64,000 nucleotides of DNA from Tetrahymena thermophila SB210 (lineage: Eukaryota > Ciliophora > Oligohymenophorea > Hymenostomatida > Tetrahymenidae). The notes under the pieces were generated by a model. It was given only the letters and a program-made list of their open reading frames with translations, searched no databases and was not told the origin of the DNA. Shown in pieces: positions 25,635 through 37,904 of the stretch; position 1 is the stretch's first letter, and the number at the start of each line of letters is the position of its first letter. A program made the position numbers and the translations under genes. The stretch lies in assembly GCF_000189635.1 (NCBI RefSeq), contig NW_002476025.1, positions 124,001 to 188,000 of the forward strand. The letters run 5' to 3'.

Positions 25635-28600
25635 ATGAAATAGTAAGCCCATTCTAGCAGTTATCAATAGCTAGGAGCCAAAAAAAAGATAGAAAAATGT
25701 ATTGATTACTAAAAAAAGCAAGGTATAGCCAATCAACATAGTCTTTTAAATAACAATCAAACAAATTCTTCATAAACAATAGGATAGGAAGCAATTCAAT
25801 TTAATTAATATTCTTAGCAAAATTTAAAAAATGGATAAGTGATAAATCATAACCATTTAACTCAAGGAGTAAATAAACAACTTCAAAATGGAATGAGTTT
25901 GGAGTAAATTATTAGCTATTAAAATAATTAGCTCCACTTAAATTACTTAAATTAATAGAACTACTTATCATAAATTGCTACTCCAATAGTTTAAACTGCT
26001 TAAAAAAATAAAAAAAGCAGATCTCCATCTTAAAAAAGTGGATCTTAAATAAAATTAAAATCAGCATAGTTAGAAAATATTTAAAAATAATTTAATAAAC
26101 TTTTAGAAAAGGAAAATAAGCAGTTAAATAGCAGCAATAGCAACAGTTCGGCTAACAAATCATATATCGCATAGTAGTAATAACAATCAGCCTTATTAAC
26201 TGGAGGTGGTTCAGTTACTTATTTAAATTAGACTAAATCTAGTGCAATGCAAAGAAGATAAAGAAATCTAACTCAGTTAAATATTAATTCAAATTGCTCA
26301 TTAAAAAAAGGCAATTCTTCAAGTCTAAGTAGAATCAATCGCTCATTAACTCCTAATTCACGTACCAACAGCTCTAGTTTATAGAGAAATAAAGGAGGAA
26401 ATAATACTAATTTACTTTTATAATAATCTGGAAATTAAACAACAGCGAATATTACTTAAAAGAGGATTGATTTTGCTTTTAATGATAAATTCAATAGCTA
26501 AAAATAATATACAAAATCAACTTAGCAAATAAACCCTAATTATGTATAAATACAGTAATAACTCTAACTTTAAGCCTAAATATAAAATTCTCAATAGTAA
26601 AAAAATAGTGCAATGTTTAGCACCAGCTAGTAAAGCAGTGCAAGTGTTAATGGTGAGGTTATAAACAACAGGCTTGCATCAATTATTTAGAAGAACCCTT
26701 AAAATTTAGAAGAATACTCTATAAAAGACAAATAGCTTAATAAAATATTACAGTAATTACTGTAATAGAGAATGAAGTAGCAATAATAGACACAACAATA
26801 AAATAATTAGCAAGTTTCTAATAAAAATTTCGACTGTAGTGCTTCTCCTACTATGTCATTAATGTCTTCTAAGCCAAGCACTTTACAAAGTTATTATGCT
26901 CATTTAGGTCTAAATCATGGAAAAAATAGTTAATTTTAGAATGGAAATAATACAAATAGCTTATAAGGATATTCATTTCTCAATAGTTCTACGTAAGCAG
27001 GTGCTTCGATGCAAAACACGAATTTGACTCTCTCAAACTAAAATATAGCTAATTAGTCTAATTTTATTAGCAACAATAATACAAACTAAACACAACCAGG
27101 GTTTAATTAATCTTCTCTCTCTGCTCAGCTTTAAGCAAGAAACTTTGAAAATAATAGCATATTTTAAGAGTAGCTTAGGATAGAAGAGTCTTTCTAGCAG
27201 AGATATTAATAATATAAAGAAAAATTTTCAGCATATTAATCAGAAAGCTAGAATAACTCTAAAATGATAAACAACACATAAAAAGATTTTAATATTTAGC
27301 AAATTTTAAAAAGCAAAGATTAAGGAGAGTTCATAAATACTGTATAAAACGAATAAATTATTCCAGAATAAACTGCTTTGGATCATGAAGATAATGGATA
27401 AAATACCTAGAATTGTGAAGAAGAGCTCAAAGAAAAAGAAAAAGAGGAAAACTTTAACACAAACAATAATATATAAAATGACTTGTAATATAATTCTGTT
27501 GGAAATCGAATCAATTCAAACATAAACAACCCAAAAGAACTTTTATCTCCTGGTGACGATTTGGCTGTTTCTAATTACTAAAGTAGCAATATAAAATAAA
27601 ATTATATGACAAATTAAAATAACTTTTAAGGAAGCAACATGGCTCCGATGACAATTAATACAGAATCAGATTCTGTATAGCTAATGTCAGCAAAAGAAAG
27701 AGAAAATATGATGCAATATATTGAAAATGCTTAGTTTCCAACTGGGAGCACTACTTACTAAGACCTTATATAAAACATTCCTAATGACATTCATTAAGAA
27801 ATTATACTGATTTATGAGTAAAAGATAAAAGAAATTACAGAAAAATTTCAACACAGAGATATAGTTATAAGACAAAGCTTAATGAAGCTCGAAAAAGAAA
27901 ACTCCATTCTCCTTACTAAGGTGCAAGAGCAATAAGAAGAAATTTTTAGGTATAAAAAGCTAAGAGAATTGGTAAATTAATTTTAATAAAACTGATTAAA
28001 AAATTATTTTTCAATAAAAAAGGAAACAAAATTGATAAAAAAATTGGAAGGTGAAATTAAGTTAGAAAAAGCAAAATACTAAAAACTTTTCTAGTGTAAA
28101 AATAGCTTTTTTTTAAATATTTCATTTATTTTTAACTTTTTTATTTGTTCAATAAATAAATAGAAAAATTCTACAAAAAGGGAAGTGACAGTAAAAGTAA
28201 AATTTGCCAAATAAAATTATTAAATTAAAATAAAACTTTTTAATAAAATAGATTTTAATAATCAATTAATTGATGAACTCAATAAAAAGTTAAGTGAAAC
28301 GTAGCAAGAAAAGGAATGCTTAGAGTATTTACTTAAAGATGCTCTTTTAAAGACTGAGCTGCTAAAAGCTAAAGAAAGTGTCATCTTTAGATAAATACCC
28401 TTTTCTAATAACCTAAATACCTCAACATCAACAATTTCTATTGGTGGTAACTAGAATATATCTAACTTCAATTAACTTTTTTCTCATGCAGGTAATTCAA
28501 GCTCAAATGGAAATTTCTAAATTCCACCTGCTCATTAAGTTGAATATGTAAATCTTCTTTCATTAGACAACTCCTTAAATAAATCATAGAATTATCCTTA

Positions 28601-30398
28601 GCAATAACAACTTCAATAGTAGCAGTAGATATAATAGTAGTAACAATTTTAGCAATAGTAAAATCAAAGATTATTTACTCATGAAACTGATAATGAACAA
28701 TCTCCAGATAACAATTTTTTAAGGGTACGTAACAAATCACATGATTAATAATATTTTAAATAATAATAAATGCCTGATTTAAATATGATGGAATTTAGAA
28801 ATTAGTTATTAACAGAGGATTTTGAATAGCAGCATAAATAATATCCTTACATGTAGCAATAAATAATTTAAACTTAAAATTAGCAGCTAAAAAATTAATT
28901 GAACTAGTAATAAGCAGTTAATATTGAAGCTGAGTTTTAAAATAGTGAAAGAAGCAACTTTATGACAGCATATCAAAATTCTTAAGGTGACCTTCTGTAA
29001 AATAATCAAAATAGTTAAAACTATCCCTCTAATTATATTTTAAGAAAACACATTTAAAATCAAAATAACTAACAAGAGGAGACATAAGGCAGCGAAATGA
29101 GATCTGGTTCATACATGGGGCGAAGCTTATCTTAGAATTAACAGATATTACCTGAAGATTATTACTACTCAGAAAATGAATAGCATGAAGATTACGATTT
29201 TTAGAATTAAGATTAGCAACATTAATTACAACAACCTAGGTTAATTTGTGAGAATAATTAAAAAGAAATTGATAATTAATGCCAGATTAATTATCATATT
29301 ACCTAATAACAATAACAGCAACAACAAAATGAAAAGTAAAAATACCCACTTTATTTTGAGACAAATAATTAAGAAAATATACAAACTTTTGAGTTCAATT
29401 CAAATATGAATTATTTAATGAATTAATACTCAGATATTAGGAATAGCTAAAATTTACACAACTCTGCATAACTTATTGATATAAGATCACCAAGTAACAG
29501 TTAGGGAATTTGCACTATTCCTATTAGTTCCAGTGTTTAACCAATAAATGGAAACAATAATTATCTCTAATTAAACCATCAAAAAAATAATATGAATAGT
29601 AATGATATGTTAATATTAGATGTGAATGAAAAGTCTGATAATAGATCTTATTTAATCAACAACAGTTAAGTAATACACGAAGAAGCTTCATCAGCAGATA
29701 ACACAACTTAGAACAATGATAATAATCAAAATGGTAGTAATTTTAGCTAAAATAATTCTAACAAGATGAAGAGAAGTAGTAATAATTTAGATTCCTCCTC
29801 AGCAGTCATAGAAGTAAATGTAAATGACACTAACAATTTAAATCATGAGCTATTTTAAAAGAGTGACAATTCTAAAATTTTTGTTGAAAACGAAACACTT
29901 TCTAAATCTGATAACATTGAAAATGAGCATGAGCATGAAAATGAACGTGAACACGAAGATGAAGATATTGAAGCCGAATTTAAAGAAATTAGTGAAAGCA
30001 ACAGAAGGAGAGAGTAATCATAGGAAAAGCAAGAAGACATGAACTAAGAAAAAGTTCAATCAAATAGAAACTAGCATGAAGTATAATCACTTACAGAAGA
30101 GTATCTGAAGAATAAAGTAGAAATTTTAAATAATGCAAGTTTTAATTAAAACAATATCAATTAATAGAACACTATAAATTAAAATCAATAACCAACCAAT
30201 GAAAATAGCACAATTGATTAAAATTAAAAAGAAGAAGAGGACTAAGCTATTGTACAGTATTTTAACACTAAAAATCTTTATTTGTAGAAATATTATGCAT
30301 CATAAAATAACTCATCAGGAATAAACTCAAAATCACTTAACTCCTCTAGCCACACTAACGAAAAAAATAATTCCAACAGCAACAACATAAATAATTGA
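25635..30398 (+). CDS. 1529-residue Q/N/S-rich protein with central coiled coil
   Basis: Exons 25635-27971, 28023-28094, 28164-28196, 28252-30398 (TGA 30396-30398). Introns 27972-28022, 28096-28163 and 28197-28251 give exactly 1530 codons (exon 2 ends at 28095). ATG 25635 in context aaatATGaaa begins MKQQAHSSSYQQLGAK. Residues 1-~720 are Q/N/S low complexity with basic Ser patches (SLSRINRSLTPNSR). Residues ~730-880 are a charged heptad-like coiled coil (IILIYEQKIKEITEKF; SLMKLEKENSILLTKVQEQ), which is exactly where the three introns sit. The rest is again Q/N-rich, with acidic runs near 1420-1450 (ENEHEHENEREHEDED). All four Gln codons (CAA, CAG, TAA, TAG) are mixed in the polyQ tracts. No enzymatic domain seen. 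The prion-like make-up suggests a self-associating scaffold or RNP-granule protein; this is inference. Confidence 0.9.
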
Positions 30399-30724
30399 TT
30401 TTTAATATGAATAATTAATATCTTTTTGTAAATACTTATCTTATACATTACTCTTTAGGTTAAATTACACAAAATAAAAAAATAATGCATTCATTTATTA
30501 CATTAAAATTTTATATTTTGTATTTGTCAATTATAATAAATGTTTTACAATTTTTTTAAAATCTATTTTAAAATTTAAAATGTTTTTTTTTATATTTACA
30601 ATAATTAGATCATTTATCCTTATAATGCGTATTTATTTTAATTTATCAAACAAATAAAAATTTTTTCTATAATGTTTATTGGAAATTTATTTAATTAATT
30701 CTTAAACTTTTATAAATTGACTGA
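30399..30724. other. AT-rich spacer between a plus-strand 3' end and the gene relic
   Basis: Convergent intergenic DNA; no gene seen. Confidence 0.55.
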
Positions 30725-31145
30725 GTTGTTAAAAATAATTCCTTTTGTTGAGGCTAAATCTATTGAGAAAAGTTGATTCCAAACATTTGTTGCAGTTTTA
30801 TTAGTTTATCCTAGAAATATAATTTATTTATGATATACTTACCCTAATTATACTTATTTCATAGAAAAATATAACCAAATTATTAAAATTATAATTTTAA
30901 TAAGATTTTCTTTCCTTTTTAGCTCCTAAAATAGAAACTAGAAGACCTACATTTTTCAATATTAGATTCATAAGTTATGAAAATGGTAATCCTTTAGCTA
31001 TCAAATCAAAATAATCTTCATCTTATGTGTATCCTTCTTTTGTAATATTTTAAATCAATAAGTAAATTCAAGCATGCTTGAGGTAGTCTTACCTTTGAAA
31101 TTAAACTTATCACTTTATTATAGAAATCACAAATTTGGAGGAACC
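30725..31145 (-). pseudogene. Decayed partial copy of the neighbouring surface-protein gene
   Basis: On the minus strand this stretch aligns by eye with ~33415-33835 of the intact gene next door. Shared peptide words are PPNL, DKFNFKG.TTSSM (parent DKLNFKGTTTSSM) and the order FKI, then the juxtamembrane and membrane region, then INFSQ (parent LNQLFS). Nucleotide identity is high in blocks, for example around ttatgtgtatcc (31024-31035, parent 33679-33690). The reading frame shifts repeatedly within the copy and no start, ectodomain or tail accompanies it, so it is a fragment of a lost tandem paralogue in the same orientation. It ends about 470 bp beyond the parent's stop codon (31613). Confidence 0.82.
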
Positions 31146-31612
31146 TGCAAAAAGATGATTAAATGTTAAGTAAAAAATAAGAAAACTAAAGGAAAGAAGA
31201 TTTATTTATTTATTAGATGTTGTTGTTCCTCAAATATAGATTTTTAATTTATGAATTGATTTTTTGAAAATTTAAAAAATATAGGTGGATTTTAAATGGA
31301 AAAAAATGACTATGGTGGGTTTAATTAATGATGATTTACAGTATAATAAAAAATTTTTAATTTAAAATTATAATTATGCTTTACTAGCATCAAAATAGAA
31401 ATATTTTTATTGAAATTTAAATAAGTTAAACATTTTTTAACACTTTGAGAAAAATAAGGTAAAATATTTGGTGAGAAATAAATGAAGCTATATTAATGAA
31501 AGTATAAGAATAGTATTTGTATGAAATACATTAATTATTTGATAAATAAATATAATTATTAATTTTGCGAACTTAAATAATTTTAATTTTTAGTAAATAA
31601 ATTTCACTAACT
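31146..31612. other. Intergenic DNA between gene relic and surface-protein gene
   Basis: No further homology to the parent gene noticed; AT-rich. Confidence 0.5.
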
Positions 31613-34600
31613 TCAATTATCTTTGGAGTTTTTGTATTATTTTTTTTCTATGACTTCATCTTCAGATTCTTAGCTTTTAAAAGTGTCTAAATAATACCTT
31701 TACAATGAATTATAGCTTTAATTAGTTTAAGTTTTCAATCTGATATCTTCTGTTCTCAATAATTCATTATATTTTGTTAAATTAATTTAATTCGAAGCTT
31801 CATTTTTACTATTACATTAAGTTCTTCTGGATTCATATCCATTTAACAAACTTTTTGGTGAAAAACATGTGAAAGATTCCTTTTGGTTCATAAAGATATT
31901 TATATTTTCTTAATTTTATGATCTAGGAGTTATAGATGTAAATCTGATATCTTCTGTTCTCAATAATTCATTATATTTTGTTAAATTAATTTAATTGGAA
32001 GCTTCATTTTTACTATTACATTTAGTCCTGAATTCATATTCATTTTACAAACTTTTTGGTGAAAAACATGTGAAAGATTCCTTTTGATTCATAAAGCTAT
32101 TTATATTTTCTTAATATTATGATTTAGGAGTTATAGGTGTATTTTTTTCTCTTTAAAAATTATGAAATCTACTGATACCTAAAAATGGTTATATTGTTCT
32201 TGAACTTTAGTTTAAAGATTCATTTTTATTTCTTTAACTAAAATAATTTGAATACTCTTATTCATCAGCTACTGTATATATGACATCGATTTCCTTTTTA
32301 TTTATGTTTAAATCTCCCTATTTTTCATTATATTCTACTTATAAAATAAATTGCTGAACTACATACCCACTAGATTCATAAATTCTAATTAATATTGTTT
32401 CACAATCATATTGCTATGGGGTACCATGTAATATAATTTTTCCATTTTTTTATTCCATTTAAATCCATGAGGGTAATCTCATATTCTTTGATACACCATA
32501 TTTAGAATATTCCATATTTAAAGTTCTTAAAATTGGTTTCATCCAACTCCTGACTTTCTTTTTTTTAAATGCTACTATTTGGCTAATGTCATAGTCATTC
32601 AAATGAATTGATAATCCAATTGATGGAGTAAATCTTGATACACTCTATTATTAAAAGCCTAAAGTATCAGCAAAAATTACTTCTCTTAACAAAAATATAT
32701 TAATATATAACTTACTATTTTAGATTATTTATTAGAGTGATGAAAAATTTTTAGGTGTTTCTTGGATATCTTAATCTTAAAATAATTTTAGAGTTTATAA
32801 AATTATAAATAAAGTTTAGATATCCAAATTTAAATTAGGAAAGACATTGTCATTATTTTGAATTCCTTCGTTAGTATTATACTTAATTGTAACTATTGCT
32901 TTAAACCAATCATTTTATGATTTTAAAATGTTTGAGTAACAATAAAATTTTATATATTCATATATTTCTAATGTTATTTTGTCTAAGTTCAAAAAATATC
33001 TAGATACTTGTGCTCTCAAAGCTCTGTGTATTCTAGAATTTTAATTGGTTAATTAAAATCTAAATTCAGGCTTTGAGTCGAAGCAATTAATTTTTGGAAA
33101 AATGTCATATGTCAATACATCATTTACTACTTCAGAAAAAATAAGATTTCCATCCAAGTCTAAGTACTTTTACTCTAAAACAGAATTTCTTTGATGTTTT
33201 TTAAGCTTATTTATATTTTAAATTACTTTATTAATTTCTTTTTTAGGGACTCTATCAGCAAAATTAGAAAATTTATTTTATTTTGTTTTAGTAAAATCAT
33301 TACTCTCAAAAGATTAAATAGATTCTTAATCAAATTCATCTTTATTATTTTCATCCTTGTTTTAGTTATTTTATTCTTACACTTTTTAATCCTAATTTTT
33401 GTTAGATTTGTTCAAAGCTATTGAGAAAAGTTAATTCAAAATATTTTTTGCTGCTTCTTGAGTTTATCCAAGAAATATTATTTCTTTATGAAATTCTAAG
33501 CCACTTTTAACCTATTCTTCAGAAAATGTAACTAAATTTTTAAAAATAATATTGTAAAAAGAAATTCTCTCTTTATAAACTCCTAAAATTGCAAATAGAG
33601 GACCTAAAATTTTTAATAGTATGTTTATGAGATATGTAAAAGGTATTCCTTTAATTATCAAATAAAAATAATCTTCGGTTTATGTGTATCCATCTGTCGC
33701 CACTATTTTAAATCTATAAGTCAATCCAAACATACTTGAAGTAGTTGTTCCTTTGAAATTGAGCTTATCGTTTTGCTACTATAACCACAAATTAGGAGGA
33801 ATTTATTCATAGACACCATTTCCATTCATGTAAAAGTATGAATAGCTTATTTCTTAGCTATCTGATACAAAAAATGTAGTTGCCGAAAAAGAAATGCTAA
33901 TTTCTGATTCTATGTCAACAATACTATTGTAGAATTATTATTATATTTGGTATTACAAATTACTTTGTTAGTTTAGTTACAATTATTTTTTTAATACTAT
34001 AAAATTGCTGTCATGTATAGTATAAGTCTAAACTAAAGGATAGTTAATATTATCTACTATTGTTATAGTTACATTTGGAGAATTTGTTGTTATTTAAGTG
34101 CTATTAGCAAATATTATCCTTTTTTTTAAAATTTCATTCACGTTTGAGAGTGTTCCTTATATTTTAAGTTAGTCTTATTAAGCTGTCATGTATGTCACAA
34201 CACTTGTTTCAATTAATTACACTAGTTTACCATCTGAGTTATTAATTTGTATAATTATAGAAATATCATTTTATTAATTTGTACTGATAAACTAGTCTGA
34301 GTTAAAGTTATTAAATGATAAAGATGAAAGTACATAAAATTTTATAGGGTTAACATAGCAAGATCTTTTTATAGTTAAGTTTATTTTTTAAGTTATTTAT
34401 GACATTATTTTTTAGTATGTAAGCTAATCTATAGTATTAGGATCTAAAAGTTTACTTTTGAATTCACTATTTAATTTTAAATTTTTGTTAAAGTCATAAT
34501 TTTCATTAATAATGTTATTAGAATCAACCACTCCTTAATCAAAGAGATATTGATAAATGAGAACAGATTGGGCTGAGTTTGTAACACCTAAATCATCAGG

Positions 34601-37099
34601 GTCTTCAGAAGAGTATATAAAAGAAGTTTTATCAAGAGGAATTACTGTCCATAATAAGATAATATTAAGATTTGGGAAATTTTCATTATTAGCTTGCATT
34701 GATTGATCAACATAAAATTAAAGAGATTAAGAGAATAGATCGAATGAAAAATTAGATGGTAGATCAATCATCTAATCATTTTTGAGAAAGAAAATTTTAC
34801 TTATATGCATATTCTGAGCTTTCGGGTATAAAATATTAAAGTTAAATTAAATAGTTTAACCAACAGAAAAAACATATTCATCGTTTATCTCAAAGTTAAT
34901 TTTGCCTCTTATAATGCTTGTTTTTTATAGTTACTAAATTTGAGTAGCTCCTGTTATTTAGTCAATTATTATTGCATTAACATCAGTATGTATCAATACA
35001 TCGCTAAATAATGGCATCAGTAAAAGGCCAAAACTAACTCCAAGAAAGATATAGTCTTTTGTTTAAGTCAGACATACGGCTTAGCTTGTTTAAGATTCAT
35101 AAATAGCTGTATTAATTATTTAAGGATATTATTTACTTCGGATGTCTATAAGAGTAACCATACCCTCTTCTTCTTATGTTACTAATATATACTGCTCATC
35201 CTGTAAAGGAAGCATTGTGATTGAATACCCTGGTAAATCGACTCTAGAAATTATATTGATTTTTGGAAAAAAATTTGTATCTATAATTGCAAAACCTTTA
35301 GTACCATCTACCAAATAAGCATAATTGCTTATTTCAGAAATTTAAACACTCTCTCCTCCTAAATTGATGTAGTAATCAGTGAGTATTGGACTTGTTTTAT
35401 TTTAAACATTCAATAAGTAAACTCCAAACTGTCTAATTGTACTCAACACCCAGTTGTTATCTTTTGTTATACATGCTCCTTGATTTTCACCTATCATAAA
35501 GTCTAGATTCAACCATTATGAATAAACATACATATTAAAAATATCAGTTGAATTATAAAGTATAAGTCCGTTAGCATATGCTTAAACTGCAAAAGTTCTA
35601 TCTTGGCTAAATGTTATCATTTCACTAATTTAAGTGATATTAGCCTGATAAGACTTTACTAGCTACATGTTCATTAATGATATTTTACTTTATTCAGGAC
35701 TATTATCAATAGGATTATATTAATAAACGCCTATTAGTTGAGGTGAAAAGTATTAAGGAATTATCATGTACTTTCCAAAGGGTTCAAACTAAATTGAATC
35801 TTGTAATATTGGATATTATTAGTAGTTTGAAACGTTTAGTTTATAAGGATTTTAATGATATGGAAAAACATAAACGCCATTTTAATCAAAGGCGCCAATT
35901 AAATATGAGTTTGTTTAATCTGTATAGCATCTCCATTTGTATAAAATATTATCTAACTCATCGAATTTGGCTTGATGAATGTTAAATAAATTAGGGAAAT
36001 TATTGTTCAAATTTATTTCAATTTGAGAAAAAATCAAGAGCTTGGAGGCATTCGAAAGGTACAAGTACTATTCATCTTAAGAAAAAATAATTGAGTAGGC
36101 GAGTGAGTCTGATTTTATATGCTAAAATAGTTTAATTTAATTTTTTACTCTGATATCAAAAATGTAAATTCCTTGTGACCTTATGCCAATAAGTAGTAAT
36201 GTTTCATTTGAATTTATTAATAAAGATTAAATAGTAGGAATAGTTTACTAGAATGGCCAATACTATTGAAAATTTATTTGTATTGGATATTAATTACTAT
36301 TGCTACTAACAACTGATTAAGAATTTGAGAAAAAGAAACCCTACCAAAAATCAAAACAGTAAACAAAAAAATCAGAAGTAGCTTGACATTAATTTGCTTG
36401 TACTCCAAAATTTCCGAAGCCTGCTTCAAGCAAAGTAATAGCACGCTAAGAATTATTGAAATTCTGTTTTTAATTTTCTTCTAATTTTATGATGCGTAGT
36501 CCTAGCGTATCAGCTGCCACATAAAGCCATTTTCCATCTTTGCTTAGAAAAATACCATTAATAAGCTCAGTTGAAAGCTTCAATGATCCAATCTAATAAA
36601 TGTTTGATTTAATAGAAGTATCATAGATATCAATTATTCCTTGTTTTCTTGCAATAATGAGTATTTCATTCTTTTCTCTATAGAGCATTTAGAGAATTCC
36701 TGTATTTAAACTTATTTGCTAGAGTGTATTAAATGCCTTCATTTCAAAATAGTTCTAGTTTGTAAAAATGAAATTAAGCTCAACTGTAATTAACTATTTT
36801 TCAAATCCTATAAATATGTACTATCCACTTGCAGTTATTTGAAAATATTAGATATAATTAGATCCAATATTTTATATATAAAATATTTTGCTTCCTTATT
36901 TATCAATAATTGAAATTCCTGCCACTCCAGATGATATAAACACTAAATCATTTTATGCTTAAATACTAATCTGAAGAGGAGTCCATTAATTATCGCTTGA
37001 GGTTAATTAACTAGTAAATAATGGTGAGTATATGTATTCAACGCTTGCTTAGGTAGAGTATGTAAAACATAGTAAAATTAAACAAAACAATTTTTTCAT
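31613..37099 (-). CDS. Large type I surface protein with LVIVD-like propeller ectodomain
   Basis: ATG 37097-37099 to TGA 31613-31615 with one 33-bp intron (32683-32715); 1818 codons exactly. A signal peptide (MKKLFCLILLCFTYSTQAS) leads into ~600 residues of propeller-like blades with recurring 'LYVAxxxxGLxIID' words (DLVFISSGVAGISIID; KWLYVAADTLGLRIIK; NETLLLIGIRSQGIYIFDI), as in LVIVD-repeat proteins. Next comes a long beta-rich region whose DYFYLIIKG strand recalls cadherin-like/dystroglycan folds. The membrane helix is near residue 1150-1175 (FTYLINILLKILGPLFAILGV). The ~600-residue cytoplasmic tail is charged and Q-rich and ends in a duplicated 67/68-residue module. Likely a plasma-membrane adhesion or sensory protein; no ligand can be inferred. 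A decayed relative lies just downstream. Confidence 0.9.
31737..32141 (-). repeat. In-frame 204-bp tandem duplication in the surface-protein tail
   Basis: Units 31737-31940 (204 nt) and 31941-32141 (201 nt) are nearly identical and in frame. Both encode a module beginning TSITPRSQNQENIN or TPITPKSQYQENIN, passing through NQKESFTCFSPKSL and ending KYNELLRTEDIR. They differ by a 3-nt indel and several substitutions, most of them in the SRR/FR segment. This is an internal protein repeat that arose relatively recently. Confidence 0.93.
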
Positions 37100-37904
37100 C
37101 TTAAAGTAAAAAAAATTTTTTTAGTTGCCTATATTAATTCTTTATTGTAGATGTATTATTTTATTTTAACTATTTAATGATTTAAAAACAAAATTTGCAA
37201 ATTATATTTGAAAAGCATATTTTTGTACACAGTTAGATGAAAAATTAAAATTCAGTTGACAAAAAATATAAAAATAGTCAAAATTTATATTGAGAAAAAG
37301 CTGGTTAAATTTTGGGAAAAAGTTTATTGATGTTTTGATAAAAGCTATTATTTATATTGAATTTAAATTTGGAATATAAAATCAATACATTATTTATTTG
37401 AAATAAGGTTGAATTAAAACATTTTTCATAGTAAATATAAACATATATTCATAAGTATTGTTTGAAAAAATTTATTTAATAAAATAATTCTTAAGGAAAA
37501 TAAGTATCTTTAGATTATCAAACATTTTTAGTTTCTTATATATCATAAATCTTATTAAAAGAGATACTTTAAACATTATTACAAAAAAATAATCAAGTAA
37601 TAAGTTCATTTATTTTCTTTTAAAAACATGGTTTTTAAAACTCATTGCTTGTAAGATGGTAAGGTATATATAAATATATATATTTATATAAATTATTTTT
37701 TCAATCTTCAATTAAAAAAATTAAAAAGATTAAAATTTTATTTATTTATTTGTAAGTTAAATGTATATTTATTTATAAATTGATGATTATTACTAAAAAA
37801 TAAAATATTGTGTTTATAAAAACAAACAATAGACTTTATCTTTATATAATTAATAGCATATTTTAGAAATAAATACTATAAATCATTGATTTTATCTATT
37901 ATAT
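37100..37904. other. AT-rich intergenic region
   Basis: Promoter side of the surface-protein gene. Includes an AT palindrome-like run near 37673-37690 (tatataaatatatatatt). No gene seen. Confidence 0.55.

Noticed and set aside
29845-30042. Plus and minus frames in the 3' part of the Q/N-rich gene
   Set aside because: Shadows of the acidic repeat encoded in the real frame.
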